Shown piece after piece: positions 17,927 through 27,576 of a DNA stretch of 64,000 nucleotides. The DNA is from Cupriavidus pauculus. Its GTDB lineage: Bacteria > Pseudomonadota > Gammaproteobacteria > Burkholderiales > Burkholderiaceae. The position numbers were made by a program, and so were the translations under genes. Below the pieces are notes generated by a model. That model had not been told where the DNA came from. It ran no database searches and saw only the letters and a list, made by a program, of their open reading frames with translations. The DNA lies in the NCBI RefSeq assembly GCF_008801835.1, contig NZ_VZOW01000021.1, positions 30,783 to 94,782 on the forward strand. The letters are read 5' to 3'. The number at the start of each line of letters is the position of its first letter. Position 1 is the first letter of the stretch.

Positions 17927-18451
17927 TCAGACGATGTGGGACTCGGTGCCGCCGAGCGCGGCAAGAAACTGGTCGACCCGGTACGGCGACGCCTGTCCGC
18001 GCTGCGCCAGAAAGTAGTCGCGCAGGATGTCGCCCTGTTGTTCGAGCTTGTAGGCGGCAAGCGGCTTGCCCGTCTCGAGGCGATAGCGATATTGGTTGAG
18101 GCCAAGCCAATGCAGCACTTGTTCGCACGCGCCGCGCGCCATGACGTTGACGCCGCGCTGGTGCTGCCACACATGCGTCATCTCGTGGATGAACAGCGCC
18201 GCGATACGCACGCCCGCCGCGCTGAAGTCGTTCAGGTGGCGCAGCTTGCGGCCCAGGTAAAGGTGACCGTTCGGCGCGACGATGTAGTTCGCGCCCTGCC
18301 AGAACACGAAGTTGCAATGGTGAATGCGCACGGCGTCGTAGTCGATCGCATCGCCAAAGATCTGCCGCGCGAGATCGCGCTCGCCGCTAGTGAGCGGCCT
18401 GCCAGGATCGCGGCGTGGTTGCGGTCGTCTCACTTGCCGATGCAGGCGCAC
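17927..18451 (-). CDS. vgr-related zinc-peptidase-like protein
   Basis: A 174-residue protein with a zinc-binding HEMTHVWQHQ segment (HExxH near residue 89). The N-terminal part PLTSGERDLARQIFGDAIDYDAVRIHH is the typical opening of proteins annotated vgr-related, which resemble DUF4157-type metalloprotease domains. The start is uncertain: GTG at 18451 is the furthest open start and GTG at 18433 is equally possible. No signal peptide. No type VI secretion genes are nearby, so it is an orphan; the activity is predicted from HExxH only. Confidence 0.65.
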   Translation of the reverse strand: MRLHRQVRRPQPRRDPGRPLTSGERDLARQIFGDAIDYDAVRIHHCNFVFWQGANYIVAPNGHLYLGRKLRHLNDFSAAGVRIAALFIHEMTHVWQHQRGVNVMARGACEQVLHWLGLNQYRYRLETGKPLAAYKLEQQGDILRDYFLAQRGQASPYRVDQFLAALGGTESHIV

Positions 18452-18512
18452 GCGCGTTGCTGCAAGTCGTTGATGTGTAGAGACATTGGTTATTCCCGGC
18501 GAAAGGTGCTTT

Positions 18513-18941
18513 CTATGGTTCGGTAGCTGGAGCTGCTACCGCGGCGTGGTGGTGGTCAATCCACACTTCGGTCGCTACGGACAGCGCCGCAAACAGCAGC
18601 ATGCCACTCATGTAGGGCCCCAGCGCGCGCATTCGAATTGCGCGACGCTGGAACACCGTACACAGCATCAACACAGCCCCAAGGCCCAGAATTGATAGAA
18701 CCACTGCGGTGACGTAAACGATCGCCGCGACGGCCAGCACGGGGCCGACTGTTCGTGTTTCCAGCGTTAGCGGCGTGACCAAGACATAGACACTGCGCGC
18801 AATGGCCACCAGCGCAAGGAGAATGGCGACACCGTCTATAAACCGAATCGCTCGCCGCCGCAGTCGAGTCGTCACCTTCCCCCTTCGGCCGCAATGGCCC
18901 GAGCCAACGACGGCCAGCAATTGATAAACCTTAACCGGCAT
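18513..18941 (-). CDS. small integral membrane protein
   Basis: A 142-residue protein with a basic N-terminus and three to four hydrophobic segments at about residues 34-55, 64-97 (probably two helices) and 107-123. The ATG at 18941 is preceded by GAGGA at a good distance. It ends in a His-rich then Ala/Pro tail. No family was recognised. Its base composition is lower in GC than the neighbouring mnmE gene, which hints at a recent or fast-evolving gene. It lies 37 bases from the end of mnmE on the same strand. Confidence 0.5.
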   Translation of the reverse strand: MPVKVYQLLAVVGSGHCGRRGKVTTRLRRRAIRFIDGVAILLALVAIARSVYVLVTPLTLETRTVGPVLAVAAIVYVTAVVLSILGLGAVLMLCTVFQRRAIRMRALGPYMSGMLLFAALSVATEVWIDHHHAAVAAPATEP

Positions 18942-18978
18942 CCGGTCCTCGCGTCCCTTGCAGACGCTTTACATCCGA

Positions 18979-20406
18979 TTACTTGCCGATGCAGAACCGC
19001 GTGAAAATCGTTCCCAGCAGATCATCGCTGGTGAACTCGCCGGTGATGCTGTTCAGGTGATCCTGTGCCAGCCGCAGTTCCTCGGCGAATAGATCCAGCG
19101 CCTGGGCGTTTTGCGCGGCGCGTTCCACGGCGCAGTCCAGATGCGATTGCGCGTTGCGCAGCGCGGTGAGATGCCGCTCGCGCGCCAGGAACGTGCCCTC
19201 GTTGCCGGATTGCCAGCCAATCAGCCGCAATAGTTCGCGACGCATCAGGTCGATGCCCGCGCCGGTGCGCGCGGAGATCCAGATTTCGGTGGGATTGGGG
19301 CCGTTGGCCGCTACCACGTGCGGCCGGTTGGCGCCGAAGCCCATCGCGCCGCTGGCGGGTGCAAGGTCGATCTTGTTGACCACGCGCACGATGGGCGAAC
19401 CCGGCGGCAGTTGGCCGCTCAGGCGATCGTCGATATGGTCGTCGATTTCCGAGATGCCATGTTCCACATACTCGGCGGCGTTGACCAGATGCAGCACGAT
19501 GTCGGCGCGACGAATCGCCTCCCAGGTGCGTTCGATGCCGATGCGTTCGACTTCGTCGGCGGCATCGTCGCGCAAGCCAGCGGTGTCGATGATATGAAGC
19601 GGGATGCCATCGATCTGGATCGTTTCGCGCACGCGATCGCGCGTGGTGCCGGCTATTGGTGTGACGATGGCCAGTTCCGCGCCGGCCAGCGCGTTCAAGA
19701 GCGACGACTTGCCGACGTTGGGCTGGCCCGCCAGCACCACCGACAATCCTTCGCGCAGCAGCGATCCCTGGCGCGCCTGCTTGAGAACGCCGGCCAGATC
19801 CTCGCGAATGCTGGCGAGCTGGCCGCGCGCGTTCGACGCTTCGAGGAAGTCGATTTCTTCCTCGGGAAAATCGAGCGTGGCTTCGACCAGCATGCGCAGG
19901 TGAATCACCTTTTCCACCAGCGCGTGGATCGCGGCCGAGAATGCGCCTTCCATCGAACGCGCTGCCGAGCGCGCCGCGGCTTCCGTGCTGGCTTCGATCA
20001 GGTCGGCGACGGCTTCGGCCTGCGCCAGATCGAGCTTGTCGTTGAGAAACGCGCGGCGCGTGAATTCGCCCGGTTCGGCCACGCGCAGGCCGATATCCTT
20101 GCCGGCTTCGAGACAACGCGACAGCAGCATCTGCATGACCACTGGCCCGCCATGGCCCTGCAGCTCCAGAACCTCTTCGCCGGTGTAGGAGTGGGGCGCG
20201 GGGAAATACAGCGCCAGGCCATGATCGATGACCTTGGCGTGGGCGTCGAGAAACGGCAGATAGGTGGCGTGGCGCGGTTGCAGCGCGCGCCCGCATACGG
20301 CATGCATGATGGCGCTGACGTCCGGTCCGGATACGCGCACGACGCCGATGCCGCCGCGGCCCGGCGCGGTGGCAATGGCGGCAATGGGAAGCTGGGTTGC
20401 TGTCAT
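18979..20406 (-). CDS. mnmE: tRNA uridine-5-carboxymethylaminomethyl modification GTPase
   Basis: A 475-residue MnmE (TrmE). The N-terminal THF-binding domain starts [21 protein letters not shown]. The inserted G domain has Walker [13 protein letters not shown], switch sequence [10 protein letters not shown] and DTAGLRDDA. The C-terminus ends with the family's FCIGK motif. With MnmG it modifies wobble U34 of certain tRNAs. Its position near the origin, downstream of the rnpA-yidC genes on the same strand, is widely conserved. Here two genes (tam and a CHAD protein) separate it from yidC. Confidence 0.97.
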   Translation of the reverse strand: MTATQLPIAAIATAPGRGGIGVVRVSGPDVSAIMHAVCGRALQPRHATYLPFLDAHAKVIDHGLALYFPAPHSYTGEEVLELQGHGGPVVMQMLLSRCLEAGKDIGLRVAEPGEFTRRAFLNDKLDLAQAEAVADLIEASTEAAARSAARSMEGAFSAAIHALVEKVIHLRMLVEATLDFPEEEIDFLEASNARGQLASIREDLAGVLKQARQGSLLREGLSVVLAGQPNVGKSSLLNALAGAELAIVTPIAGTTRDRVRETIQIDGIPLHIIDTAGLRDDAADEVERIGIERTWEAIRRADIVLHLVNAAEYVEHGISEIDDHIDDRLSGQLPPGSPIVRVVNKIDLAPASGAMGFGANRPHVVAANGPNPTEIWISARTGAGIDLMRRELLRLIGWQSGNEGTFLARERHLTALRNAQSHLDCAVERAAQNAQALDLFAEELRLAQDHLNSITGEFTSDDLLGTIFTRFCIGK

Positions 20407-20475
20407 GGGCGGTATTGTCGCAGATCGCTCTGGAAGGGAAAGGGCGGGGCGGCAGCCCGATTGCGGCGGCTCACG

Positions 20476-21246
20476 CTACCGGCTTGCGTGGTCAGGATCG
20501 ATACCAAGGCATTCGCACATCAGCCGGCGCGCCACCGCGCCATCGACCATCGCGCCGAGCCGGCTCTGCTGCGTCGTCAACTTGTTGCGCAGACGTTTGC
20601 GATAGCGCTTCGGCAGGACATCGGACAGCGCCTCGATGGCGTAACGCAGCCGCTTGTTGGCGATGCGCAGCGCGTGGATGTGGGCGATCTCGCGATCGCG
20701 CGCACGATGCGCCAGCGCCTGTACCTTGTTGCGTGCCTTGCGAATACGCCGGGACGCAAACGTGCCAAGCCGCCCGGATCCGGCCCGCGCCGACACATGC
20801 TGCAGGTCGCGCTTGAGCGTGGGGAGCGGCGCTTGCCGGTACCGTGACAATCTCGTCATCATCGCCGCATGCGCCTTGGCGCGCTTGGCCTGCGCGGTGT
20901 CGAGCAGGGCGGTCAGCACCGTGCTGTCGGGCTGTTTGGCCAGCGCGTCGGCCAGGGTCTCGGTGATGAAGACGTCCCAGTCGCGCACGTCGCCCGCGGC
21001 ATCTGCGACGTCGTGCAGCGTCCGCTTCCAGCGTGTCTTCACCGGATCGGGCACCACCGGCCCGAACGCCCACGTTACGGCGCGCAAATGACGCACCGCC
21101 ACGCGCAGCGCGTGGACGTCTTCGGGCTCATCGTGATGCTGCAGCGAGTCCAGATGGCGGTCGATGGTCCGCAGGCCGCTTTCGCCCAGCGCCACGAACG
21201 CGGCGGCGGGGCGCATCTTGCGATGCAGCGTAGGTTGACGGCGCAT
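20476..21246 (-). CDS. CHAD domain-containing protein
   Basis: A 256-residue Arg/His-rich helical protein. The CHAD fold shows as two repeats with conserved basic and His residues: EDVHALRVAVRHLRAV near residues 42-57 and IAHIHALRIANKRLRYAIEAL near residues 186-206. CHAD domains bind inorganic polyphosphate through such positively charged surfaces. It is predicted to be cytoplasmic and to associate with polyphosphate granules. No CYTH domain is fused, and no polyphosphate kinase is near. It sits between mnmE and tam on the same strand, likely independently transcribed. Confidence 0.88.
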   Translation of the reverse strand: MRRQPTLHRKMRPAAAFVALGESGLRTIDRHLDSLQHHDEPEDVHALRVAVRHLRAVTWAFGPVVPDPVKTRWKRTLHDVADAAGDVRDWDVFITETLADALAKQPDSTVLTALLDTAQAKRAKAHAAMMTRLSRYRQAPLPTLKRDLQHVSARAGSGRLGTFASRRIRKARNKVQALAHRARDREIAHIHALRIANKRLRYAIEALSDVLPKRYRKRLRNKLTTQQSRLGAMVDGAVARRLMCECLGIDPDHASR

Positions 21247-21378
21247 GGCGGTTTCTCAGTTACGCGAATGAGAGAGACTGCACGATCCCGTCTAAGTGTA
21301 GGCGATGGCGCACCCGATCGCGCGGTGCGCGGTTCGGCGCTCCGCCCGCCGCCGCATCGATCGGCCCGAGCAGAAACG

Positions 21379-22149
21379 CTAGCGCGTGGCGACGATGAAC
21401 ACGCGCGGGAAAGGCAGCAGCACCGTGCCATCGGACAGCGGCGGGAAGACTTTGGCCAGCGCGGCCTCGTACTGCTTCAGGTATTCGGCTTTTTCCGCAT
21501 CGTCGAGCGGCGCGAGGAAGGGCCGTAGTCCGCTGCCCTTGAACCATTCGACGACGGCCGCCGTGCCGCCCTTGAGCGGATGCTGATAGATGGTGCGCCA
21601 GATGTCGACGCGCGAACACAGCGGCTGTAGTAATTCGTAATACCAGCGCTCCGACGCCAGCGGCGAGCGCGCCTGCGCCGCCGCGGTGAGCTTGGCCGAC
21701 CACGGTCCGTTGGACGCGGTTTCCCGCATCAGTAGGTGTGGCGGCTCGTTCAGGTTGTCGGGCATCTGGACGGCCAGGCTGCCGCCCGGCGCAAGCTTGT
21801 CGATCAGCGACGGGAAAAGCCGCGCGTGATCGGGCACCCACTGGAACACGGCGTTGGCCAGGATCACGTCCCACGCGCCAGCGTCCTGCCACTGCGCAAC
21901 ATCGGCGACATCGAACTTCAGCGCCGGCAGACGTTTGCGGGCGGCGGCGATCATGTCGGCGTCGCTGTCCAGGCCCGTGACCTCGGCGTCGGCGTAGCGG
22001 GCCGCCAGCACCTCGGTGGAGTTGCCGGGGCCGCAGCCGATATCGACAACCCGTCGCGCGGCCACGGTTGGGATGGCTGCGACAAGATCCCGGACCGGAC
22101 GGGTCCGTTCATCCTCGAACTGCACGTATTGGCTGGCCGACCACGTCAT
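21379..22149 (-). CDS. tam: trans-aconitate 2-methyltransferase
   Basis: A 256-residue class I SAM methyltransferase. The SAM motif VVDIGCGPGNSTEVL is near residues 35-49, with LDSDADMI and ANAVFQWVPDH, which are characteristic of Tam. The enzyme methylates trans-aconitate, a spontaneous inhibitor of aconitase, and so protects the TCA cycle. The ATG at 22149 is preceded by GGAGAT. A perfect 16-bp palindrome lies 32 bases upstream and is a probable operator. Confidence 0.92.
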   Translation of the reverse strand: MTWSASQYVQFEDERTRPVRDLVAAIPTVAARRVVDIGCGPGNSTEVLAARYADAEVTGLDSDADMIAAARKRLPALKFDVADVAQWQDAGAWDVILANAVFQWVPDHARLFPSLIDKLAPGGSLAVQMPDNLNEPPHLLMRETASNGPWSAKLTAAAQARSPLASERWYYELLQPLCSRVDIWRTIYQHPLKGGTAAVVEWFKGSGLRPFLAPLDDAEKAEYLKQYEAALAKVFPPLSDGTVLLPFPRVFIVATR

Positions 22150-22180
22150 GGCATCTCCTTGCTGGGGGCGTTGGGGGCTA

Positions 22181-22196
22181 AGTCTTATATAAGACT
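22181..22196. promoter_or_regulatory. 16-bp perfect palindrome, putative operator of tam
   Basis: AGTCTTATATAAGACT is fully self-complementary. It lies 32 bases upstream of the tam start codon on the minus strand, a place where a repressor would block transcription. A TTATATAA core with GTC/GAC arms recalls operators of GntR-type regulators in Betaproteobacteria (recollection, not checked). No regulator gene adjoins it, so a distant one would be needed. Confidence 0.6.
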
Positions 22197-22218
22197 CGAA
22201 GCATACGCCCGAAACAGA

Positions 22219-22243
22219 AAACCCGGCGCGAGGCCGGGTTTTT
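22219..22243 (-). terminator. terminator after yidC
   Basis: Stem AAACCCGGC (22219-22227) and GCCGGGTTT (22233-22241) with a 5-base loop, flanked by A/T runs on both sides. It lies 30 bases beyond the yidC stop codon on the minus strand and should end the rpmH-rnpA-yidD-yidC transcript before tam. T-rich sequence on both sides could make it work in both directions. Confidence 0.85.
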
Positions 22244-22272
22244 CTGGTGAAGCGGATCGGGCGCAGCAGCGC

Positions 22273-23949
22273 TTAGCTCTTGGCCACCGCGGCCGCCTTG
22301 CCCTTGCCGAGCATGCGGTTGATCTGCCATTGCTGGGCGATCGACAGGATGTTGTTCACAACCCAGTACAGCACCAGGCCGGCCGGGAAGAAGAAGAACA
22401 TGAACGAGAACACCAGCGGCATGATCATCATGACCTTGGCCTGCACCGGATCCGGCGGAGTCGGGTTCAGCTTGGTCTGCACGAACATCGACACGGCCAT
22501 CACGATCGGCAGGATGTAGAACGGATCCGGCACCGACAGATCGTGGATCCAGCCCAGCCACGGCGCGCCGCGCATTTCCACCGACGACAGCAGCACCCAG
22601 TACAGCGCGATGAACACCGGGATCTGGATCACGATCGGCAGGCAGCCGCCGAGCGGATTGACCTTCTCGGTGCGATACAGCGCCATCATTTCCTGGTTCA
22701 TCTTCTGCGGGTCGCCCTTGTGGCGCTCGCGGATGGCCGTCATGCGCGGCTGCAGGTCCTTCATCTTGCCCATGGACTTGTAGCTGGCCGCCGACAGCGG
22801 GAAGAACACCAGTTTGATCAACACCGTCAGCGCGATGATCGACCAGCCCCAGTTGTTCAGCACGCCGTGCAGTTTTTCGAGCAGCCAGAACAGCGGCTTG
22901 GCGAGGATCGTCAGCCAGCCGTAGTCCTTCACCAGCTCCAGGCCCGGCGTGATCTGCTCAAGCATGCGCTCTTCCTGCGGACCGGCGAACAGGCGTGCAT
23001 CGGTGCTTACCGTTGCGCCCGGGGCGATCTGGCCCAGCGGCTGCTGGATGCCCACGCGGTAGAGGTTCGGGTCGATCTGCTCGGCATAGAAGCTGTGCTG
23101 CTTGCCCGACTGCGGGATCCAAGCCGAGGCGAAGTAATGCTGCACCATCGCCACCCAGCCGCTGTCGGTTGCGGCCGGTACGCTGGCCTTACCCTTGGCG
23201 ATGTCCTCGAAGCTGATCTTGTGATACTTGTCGGCGTTCGTGTAGATGGCCGGGCCCGTGAACGTGCTGTAGAACTGCGACTGTTCCACCTTGCTGCCGT
23301 CGCGTGCCAGTTCCAGGTACAGCGTCGGCGACACCGGCGCGGTCCCCGTGTTGGCCACGTCGAAACGTGCGTCCACCACGTAGCTGCCCTTGCGGAACGT
23401 ATAAGTCTTGGTGAACTTGACGCCGTTTTTCTCGGCGCTCAGCACCACATCGAGCTTGTCCTGTCCCGGCGCCAGCGCGCGTGCGCCCGGCTCGGCAGTG
23501 AATACCGTGGTGTGGTTGGGCAAGTCGCCGCCGATCAGGCCGGAGCGCGCCAAGTACGTGCGGGTTGCGTCACGCTCGAACAGGACCACCGGCTTGCCGT
23601 CCTTCTCGTGCTCGTTGAGCAGTTCCAGGCGCGACAGGATGCCGCCGGCCGTATCGATCTCGGCACGAACTTCGTCGGTGGTGACCACCACCTTTTCGCC
23701 GGCAGGCTGCGCGGCGCCCTGCGGGGCGGCCGGGGCTGCGCCAGGGGCCGACGCGTTCGTCCCGGCGGCCTTGGGCACATCACCCTGGGCCGCGGCGCCG
23801 CTCGCACCATTGGCCGGGGCGGCCTGCTGTTGCGTGTTGGCGCTCGGGAAGAACATCGACGCGTGGCCGTTGGCGCGCTGCCAGTTGTCGTAGAGCAGCA
23901 CGAGGGACATCGAGAAGATGACCCACAGGATGGTGCGTTTGATATCCAT
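22273..23949 (-). CDS. yidC: membrane protein insertase YidC
   Basis: A 558-residue YidC/Oxa1 insertase, a normal size for Gram-negative bacteria. TM1 is at about residues 5-20 ([19 protein letters not shown]), then an Ala/Pro-rich spacer, a large periplasmic beta domain to about residue 345, and the conserved five-helix core with [20 protein letters not shown] and [16 protein letters not shown]. The C-terminus ends in a Lys-rich tail. It inserts proteins into the inner membrane alone or with SecYEG. It is the last gene of the rpmH operon. Confidence 0.98.
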   Translation of the reverse strand: MDIKRTILWVIFSMSLVLLYDNWQRANGHASMFFPSANTQQQAAPANGASGAAAQGDVPKAAGTNASAPGAAPAAPQGAAQPAGEKVVVTTDEVRAEIDTAGGILSRLELLNEHEKDGKPVVLFERDATRTYLARSGLIGGDLPNHTTVFTAEPGARALAPGQDKLDVVLSAEKNGVKFTKTYTFRKGSYVVDARFDVANTGTAPVSPTLYLELARDGSKVEQSQFYSTFTGPAIYTNADKYHKISFEDIAKGKASVPAATDSGWVAMVQHYFASAWIPQSGKQHSFYAEQIDPNLYRVGIQQPLGQIAPGATVSTDARLFAGPQEERMLEQITPGLELVKDYGWLTILAKPLFWLLEKLHGVLNNWGWSIIALTVLIKLVFFPLSAASYKSMGKMKDLQPRMTAIRERHKGDPQKMNQEMMALYRTEKVNPLGGCLPIVIQIPVFIALYWVLLSSVEMRGAPWLGWIHDLSVPDPFYILPIVMAVSMFVQTKLNPTPPDPVQAKVMMIMPLVFSFMFFFFPAGLVLYWVVNNILSIAQQWQINRMLGKGKAAAVAKS

Positions 23950-23970
23950 GTCTCGCTATGGTCTGGGAAA

Positions 23971-24270
23971 TCAGGGGCGGGGGAGCCGGACCGTGACAGG
24001 CGGGTGACCTGCCGCGGCGGACGCCGGAGGCGCCGAGGCGGCCGTCCCGTTTACTACGGGCTCGGGCACGGGATCATACCCGCCCTTTGCGAAAGGATGA
24101 CAGCGACAGAGTCTGCATGCGGTCATCCACGTGCCGCGCGCCGCGCCATGATGGACGATGGCGTCGCGGGCATAGTCGGAACAGGTGGGCAGGAAGCGGC
24201 ACTGCGAGCCCAGGTACGGACTCAAGGCGATCTTGTAGATGCGCAGCAGGGCAAGCAGGATTCGCTTCAT
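23971..24270 (-). CDS. yidD: membrane protein insertion efficiency factor YidD
   Basis: A 99-residue YidD. The family core is visible as [25 protein letters not shown], followed by [24 protein letters not shown], with the three conserved Cys residues. The C-terminal 25 residues are Ala/Pro-rich and variable. It overlaps the end of rnpA by 4 bases (ATGA-type overlap) and is 21 bases from yidC, so it is translationally coupled. It assists YidC-dependent insertion at the inner face of the membrane. Confidence 0.95.
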   Translation of the reverse strand: MKRILLALLRIYKIALSPYLGSQCRFLPTCSDYARDAIVHHGAARGTWMTACRLCRCHPFAKGGYDPVPEPVVNGTAASAPPASAAAGHPPVTVRLPRP

Positions 24271-24794
24271 GGTGATGGTTGGGCAGGCGCGGCGGGCGTG
24301 GCTGGCTGTTCGGGCGCAGGCGCCGCGACGGGCGGCGCTGCCGGCACCGGCTTGGCCGCGACATCGAGCAGACCGCTCAGTTCAGCCAGGCAGGCGCGCC
24401 TGATGGCCGTCCGGCTGGCAAAGTCGGCGCGCGCAAACTTGGCCTGTAGCCGCAACAGGATATCGCGGCCCGCGAATTGGGCCTGCCGGCTGCGGAACAG
24501 TTCCCGCACCATGCGCTTCACGAGATTGCGCTCGGCGGCGCGCGGTGCGAACTTCTTGCCGACGACGATGCCCAGCCGGGATTGCTCCTGGCCGTTGGCG
24601 CGCACGTACAGCACGAAATGCGTACTGCGGCGCCGGGGCCGCAAAGCAAAAACGGATGAAAACTCATCCGTCTTTGTGAGCCTTGCGGCCTTGGGGAAGG
24701 CATGGGTCGACACGCTGGTCAAAGCTGGCGGCAAGCCGGGCTTCGGCAGCAGCGCTGCTGGCCATCCTGAGTGCAAGGCGTTGGACCGGGTCAT
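24267..24794 (-). CDS. rnpA: ribonuclease P protein component
   Basis: The protein subunit of RNase P. The core motif is [15 protein letters not shown], preceded by [20 protein letters not shown] and [16 protein letters not shown]. The ATG at 24794 gives 175 residues; an ATG at 24803 is also possible, and the first stretch before HAFPKAARL is not conserved, so the start is uncertain. The C-terminus has an Ala/Pro/Gln-rich tail of about 35 residues. It processes the 5' ends of tRNA precursors together with the RNA subunit. It lies between rpmH and yidD. Confidence 0.93.
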   Translation of the reverse strand: MTRSNALHSGWPAALLPKPGLPPALTSVSTHAFPKAARLTKTDEFSSVFALRPRRRSTHFVLYVRANGQEQSRLGIVVGKKFAPRAAERNLVKRMVRELFRSRQAQFAGRDILLRLQAKFARADFASRTAIRRACLAELSGLLDVAAKPVPAAPPVAAPAPEQPATPAAPAQPSP

Positions 24795-24852
24795 CCGCGG
24801 CATTGACGGCGAAGCGTCATGCTGCCAGAGACACCGGCCAGTCGCCCGGCCC

Positions 24853-24987
24853 TCAGATCGCCAGGCGCTTGCGGCCCTTGGCGCGACGCGCGTTGATGAC
24901 GGCACGGCCGCCGCGGGTCTTCATGCGCACGCGGAAACCATGGGTACGCTTGCGGCGGGTAACGGAAGGTTGGTAGGTACGTTTCAT
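24853..24987 (-). CDS. rpmH: 50S ribosomal protein L34
   Basis: A 44-residue, highly basic protein starting [20 protein letters not shown] and ending GRKRLAI, which is the standard L34. The true start is the ATG at 24987, inside a longer open frame. The ribosome site is weak (CAGAGAGTGCAAC). It is the first gene of the minus-strand operon running away from the origin. Confidence 0.97.
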   Translation of the reverse strand: MKRTYQPSVTRRKRTHGFRVRMKTRGGRAVINARRAKGRKRLAI

Positions 24988-25582
24988 GTTGCACTCTCTG
25001 GTTGATCCGGGCTTTCCGGGCGCCGGCCGATGCCGGAGCGCCTTGGCCGCCGCGTATGGTTCGCATGGGGCTGCCGCAATGCGGACGCTCTGCATTCAAA
25101 TCAGAGAGGTCGCTGCGGCCTTGCCGACGATTCTGGTTCTGTCTTGCTGCCGGCCGCCGCTGGCCGCGCCGCAAACGACGAAGCACTGGCGGGGATCAGA
25201 CCGCTTGCCTGATGCCGCACATGCGGACATGTTGCGGTACGGGCCAGACCCGGCGATGCGCATACGTGATCCCCTGCCGCATCGCAGAACCCGCCATTTA
25301 ACCGATTTTCGTAAACCGTGTCAAGGCGGCCGATGGCTGGTGACGTAATGTCCGCCACAGCGGCGCCGTGTCGGCCGGGCCTTGGGCGGTGCGTCATTGT
25401 CCACAATATTCGGTGGGTAACTTTTTGTCTGCTGGGGAGCATGCGCCGGGGCCATCGACCACGGCCAAGTCTTTGTTTCCGATGCATTAACAGGCCGGAC
25501 GGGCATATCGGGCCATGCCTGCGGGGGCAAGTTGTGCACATCAATCCACTGAATCTTCACAACTTGTCCACAGGGTTATCCT

Positions 25583-25612
25583 TTGTGGATAACTCGGGCA
25601 GGGGGGTACAAT
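25583..25612 (+). promoter_or_regulatory. putative dnaA promoter overlapping a DnaA box
   Basis: A -35-like TTGTGG (25583-25588) is followed after 18 bases by TACAAT (25607-25612), a good -10 hexamer. The -35 element lies inside the perfect inverted DnaA box at 25584-25592, a layout that would let DnaA repress its own gene. The leader to the dnaA start codon would be about 245 bases. Confidence 0.55.
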
Positions 25613-25672
25613 CCCGGTCCAAACACAACACGGGCCGCGTGGCGCACGCACAACCCGAGACTTCCTGCCATC

Positions 25673-25704
25673 GGTATACCGTCGTGTCCAGTGCCCGGTA
25701 TACC
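25673..25704. repeat. paired GGTATACC palindromes in dnaA leader
   Basis: The 8-bp palindrome GGTATACC occurs at 25673-25680 and 25697-25704, centre to centre 24 bases. Each copy is followed within a base by GTCGT. They lie downstream of the putative dnaA promoter and could form an operator or a binding site for an origin-associated protein. Confidence 0.6.
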
Positions 25705-25863
25705 TGTCGTCAGCCGCCAGATGTCATGCGCAGCGCATGGGGGCGGCGTCTTGCCTTTCGCGTTCGGCAATGCGGCGCGAGGCAGGCAGGGGTCCCGCGG
25801 ATGCTTGCGCTTCGATATCCGTGATGCGTTGCCACCAGGCGGCGCGGTCACTTAAAACAACAC

Positions 25864-27576
25864 ATGCAAGATTTCTGGCAGGCGGCAGCCGCGCAACTCG
25901 AGCGCGAACTGACGCCGCAACAGTACAAAACCTGGATCAAGCCGTTGGCGCCCGTCGCCTTCGACGAGGAAGCGCATGCGCTGCGGATTGCTGCGCCCAA
26001 TCGCTTCAAGCTCGACTGGGTCAAGAGCCAGTTCTCGGGCCGTATCACCGCGCTCGCGTGCGAATACTGGGAAACGCAGGTTAGCGTTCACTTCGTCCTG
26101 GATCCTGCTGCATCGGGCCGTACGGCCACCTATGCGCAGCAGGCCATGCAGCAGGGCCAGGACGCCGGCCATCCGCACGCCGGCATGGGCGCAGCGGCGC
26201 CGTATCCGGGCGCGGCCGGCGGCGCACAGCCGGGGATGAACGGACAGCCGCACGCGCCAGCGCCCCAGATGGGCGGATTTCATGACTATCCGGGCCAGCA
26301 GCATGCCGCACAGCCCGGCTACGGTCCGATGTCGGGACAGTCCGCGTATCCGGCGTCGCCGTCCGCGATGCCAAACCGCGGCGCCGTGCCTACCGGCCAC
26401 CCGTTGCAGGGCAATGCCGGCGGCCACGCACCCGAGATGGGTGAAATCGACATGGCCCAGATGGATCCGGCCGAGGCCAGCGCGCGCTCGTACCGGGTGC
26501 CGTCGCAGCAGCCGGCGGCGACTGGCGCCGTGCAGCAGAACGATACGGTGCACGAGCGTTCGCGCCTGAATCCAATCCTGACGTTCGACAATTTCGTTAC
26601 CGGCAAGGCCAACCAGCTGGCGCGCGCCGCGGCGATCCAGGTCGCCAACAATCCCGGCAAGTCGTACAACCCGCTCTATCTGTATGGCGGCGTCGGCTTG
26701 GGCAAGACTCACTTGATTCACGCCATCGGCAATTTCATGCTGATGGAAAACCCGCGTGCGCGCATCCGCTACATCCACGCCGAACAATATGTGTCCGACG
26801 TGGTGAAGGCCTACCAGCGCAAGGCGTTCGACGAATTCAAGCGCTACTACCATTCGCTGGACCTGCTGCTGATCGACGATATTCAGTTCTTTTCGGGCAA
26901 GAACCGAACGCAGGAAGAATTCTTCTACGCGTTCGAGGCGCTGATCGCCAATCGCGCGCAGGTGATCATTACCAGCGATACGTATCCCAAGGAAATCACA
27001 GGTATCGATGACCGATTAATCTCGCGTTTCGATTCCGGCCTGACCGTGGCGATCGAGCCGCCCGAGCTGGAAATGCGCGTGGCGATCCTGATGAAGAAGG
27101 CCGCGGCGGAAAACGTCAGCGTGCCCGAGGAAGTTGCGTTCTTTGTGGCCAAGCATCTGCGCTCCAACGTTCGCGAGTTGGAAGGCGCCCTGCGCAAGAT
27201 CCTGGCGTTTTCGAACTTCCATGGCAAGGACATCACGATCGAGGTCACGCGCGAGGCCTTGAAGGATCTGCTGACCGTGCAGAACCGCCAGATCTCGGTG
27301 GAAAACATCCAGAAGACCTGCGCGGATTTCTACAACATCAAGGTCGCGGACATGTATTCGAAAAAGCGGCCCGCCAATATCGCGCGACCGCGCCAGATCG
27401 CCATGTATCTGGCCAAGGAACTGACGCAGAAAAGCCTGCCCGAAATCGGCGAGCTGTTTGGTGGACGCGATCACACCACGGTGCTGCACGCCGTGCGCAA
27501 GATTGCCGACGAGCGCAGCAAGGACGCGCAGCTCAACCACGAATTGCACGTGCTGGAACAGACGCTCAAGGGCTGA
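25864..27576 (+). CDS. dnaA: chromosomal replication initiator protein DnaA
   Basis: A 570-residue DnaA, about 100 longer than the E. coli protein. Domain I covers about residues 1-80 ([20 protein letters not shown]). Domain II, about 85-235, is an unusually long Gly/Ala/Gln/Pro-rich linker. The AAA+ domain has Walker [10 protein letters not shown] (K281) and Walker [11 protein letters not shown]. Domain IV ends with the DNA-binding signature [15 protein letters not shown]. It binds DnaA boxes at the adjacent origin and opens it. The next gene is dnaN after a 365-base gap. Confidence 0.98.
   Translation: MQDFWQAAAAQLERELTPQQYKTWIKPLAPVAFDEEAHALRIAAPNRFKLDWVKSQFSGRITALACEYWETQVSVHFVLDPAASGRTATYAQQAMQQGQDAGHPHAGMGAAAPYPGAAGGAQPGMNGQPHAPAPQMGGFHDYPGQQHAAQPGYGPMSGQSAYPASPSAMPNRGAVPTGHPLQGNAGGHAPEMGEIDMAQMDPAEASARSYRVPSQQPAATGAVQQNDTVHERSRLNPILTFDNFVTGKANQLARAAAIQVANNPGKSYNPLYLYGGVGLGKTHLIHAIGNFMLMENPRARIRYIHAEQYVSDVVKAYQRKAFDEFKRYYHSLDLLLIDDIQFFSGKNRTQEEFFYAFEALIANRAQVIITSDTYPKEITGIDDRLISRFDSGLTVAIEPPELEMRVAILMKKAAAENVSVPEEVAFFVAKHLRSNVRELEGALRKILAFSNFHGKDITIEVTREALKDLLTVQNRQISVENIQKTCADFYNIKVADMYSKKRPANIARPRQIAMYLAKELTQKSLPEIGELFGGRDHTTVLHAVRKIADERSKDAQLNHELHVLEQTLKG

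Larger units (their letters stand above)
24988..25863. other. oriC: chromosomal replication origin region (oriC)
   Basis: The 876 bases between divergent rpmH and dnaA hold no convincing gene. They contain a cluster of DnaA-box-like 9-mers between 25397 and 25592: TTGTCCACA at 25397-25405, TTGTGCACA at 25532-25540, TTGTCCACA at 25564-25572 and a perfect TGTGGATAA (inverted box) at 25584-25592. A more A/T-rich stretch around 25293-25318 (ATTTAACCGATTTTCGTAAA) could be the unwinding element. Gene context and box cluster together identify the origin; the exact limits are not defined. Confidence 0.88.

Noticed and set aside
18433..18490. Possible frameshift before the vgr-related gene (an 18-codon ATG frame ends just inside it)
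   Set aside because: The conserved domain begins downstream at PLTSGERDLAR and is complete without that frame; nothing shows that the short frame was ever part of the gene.
21736..25005. 1089-codon plus-strand open frame
   Set aside because: It runs antisense through tam, yidC, yidD, rnpA and rpmH; five conserved genes on the other strand explain the region.
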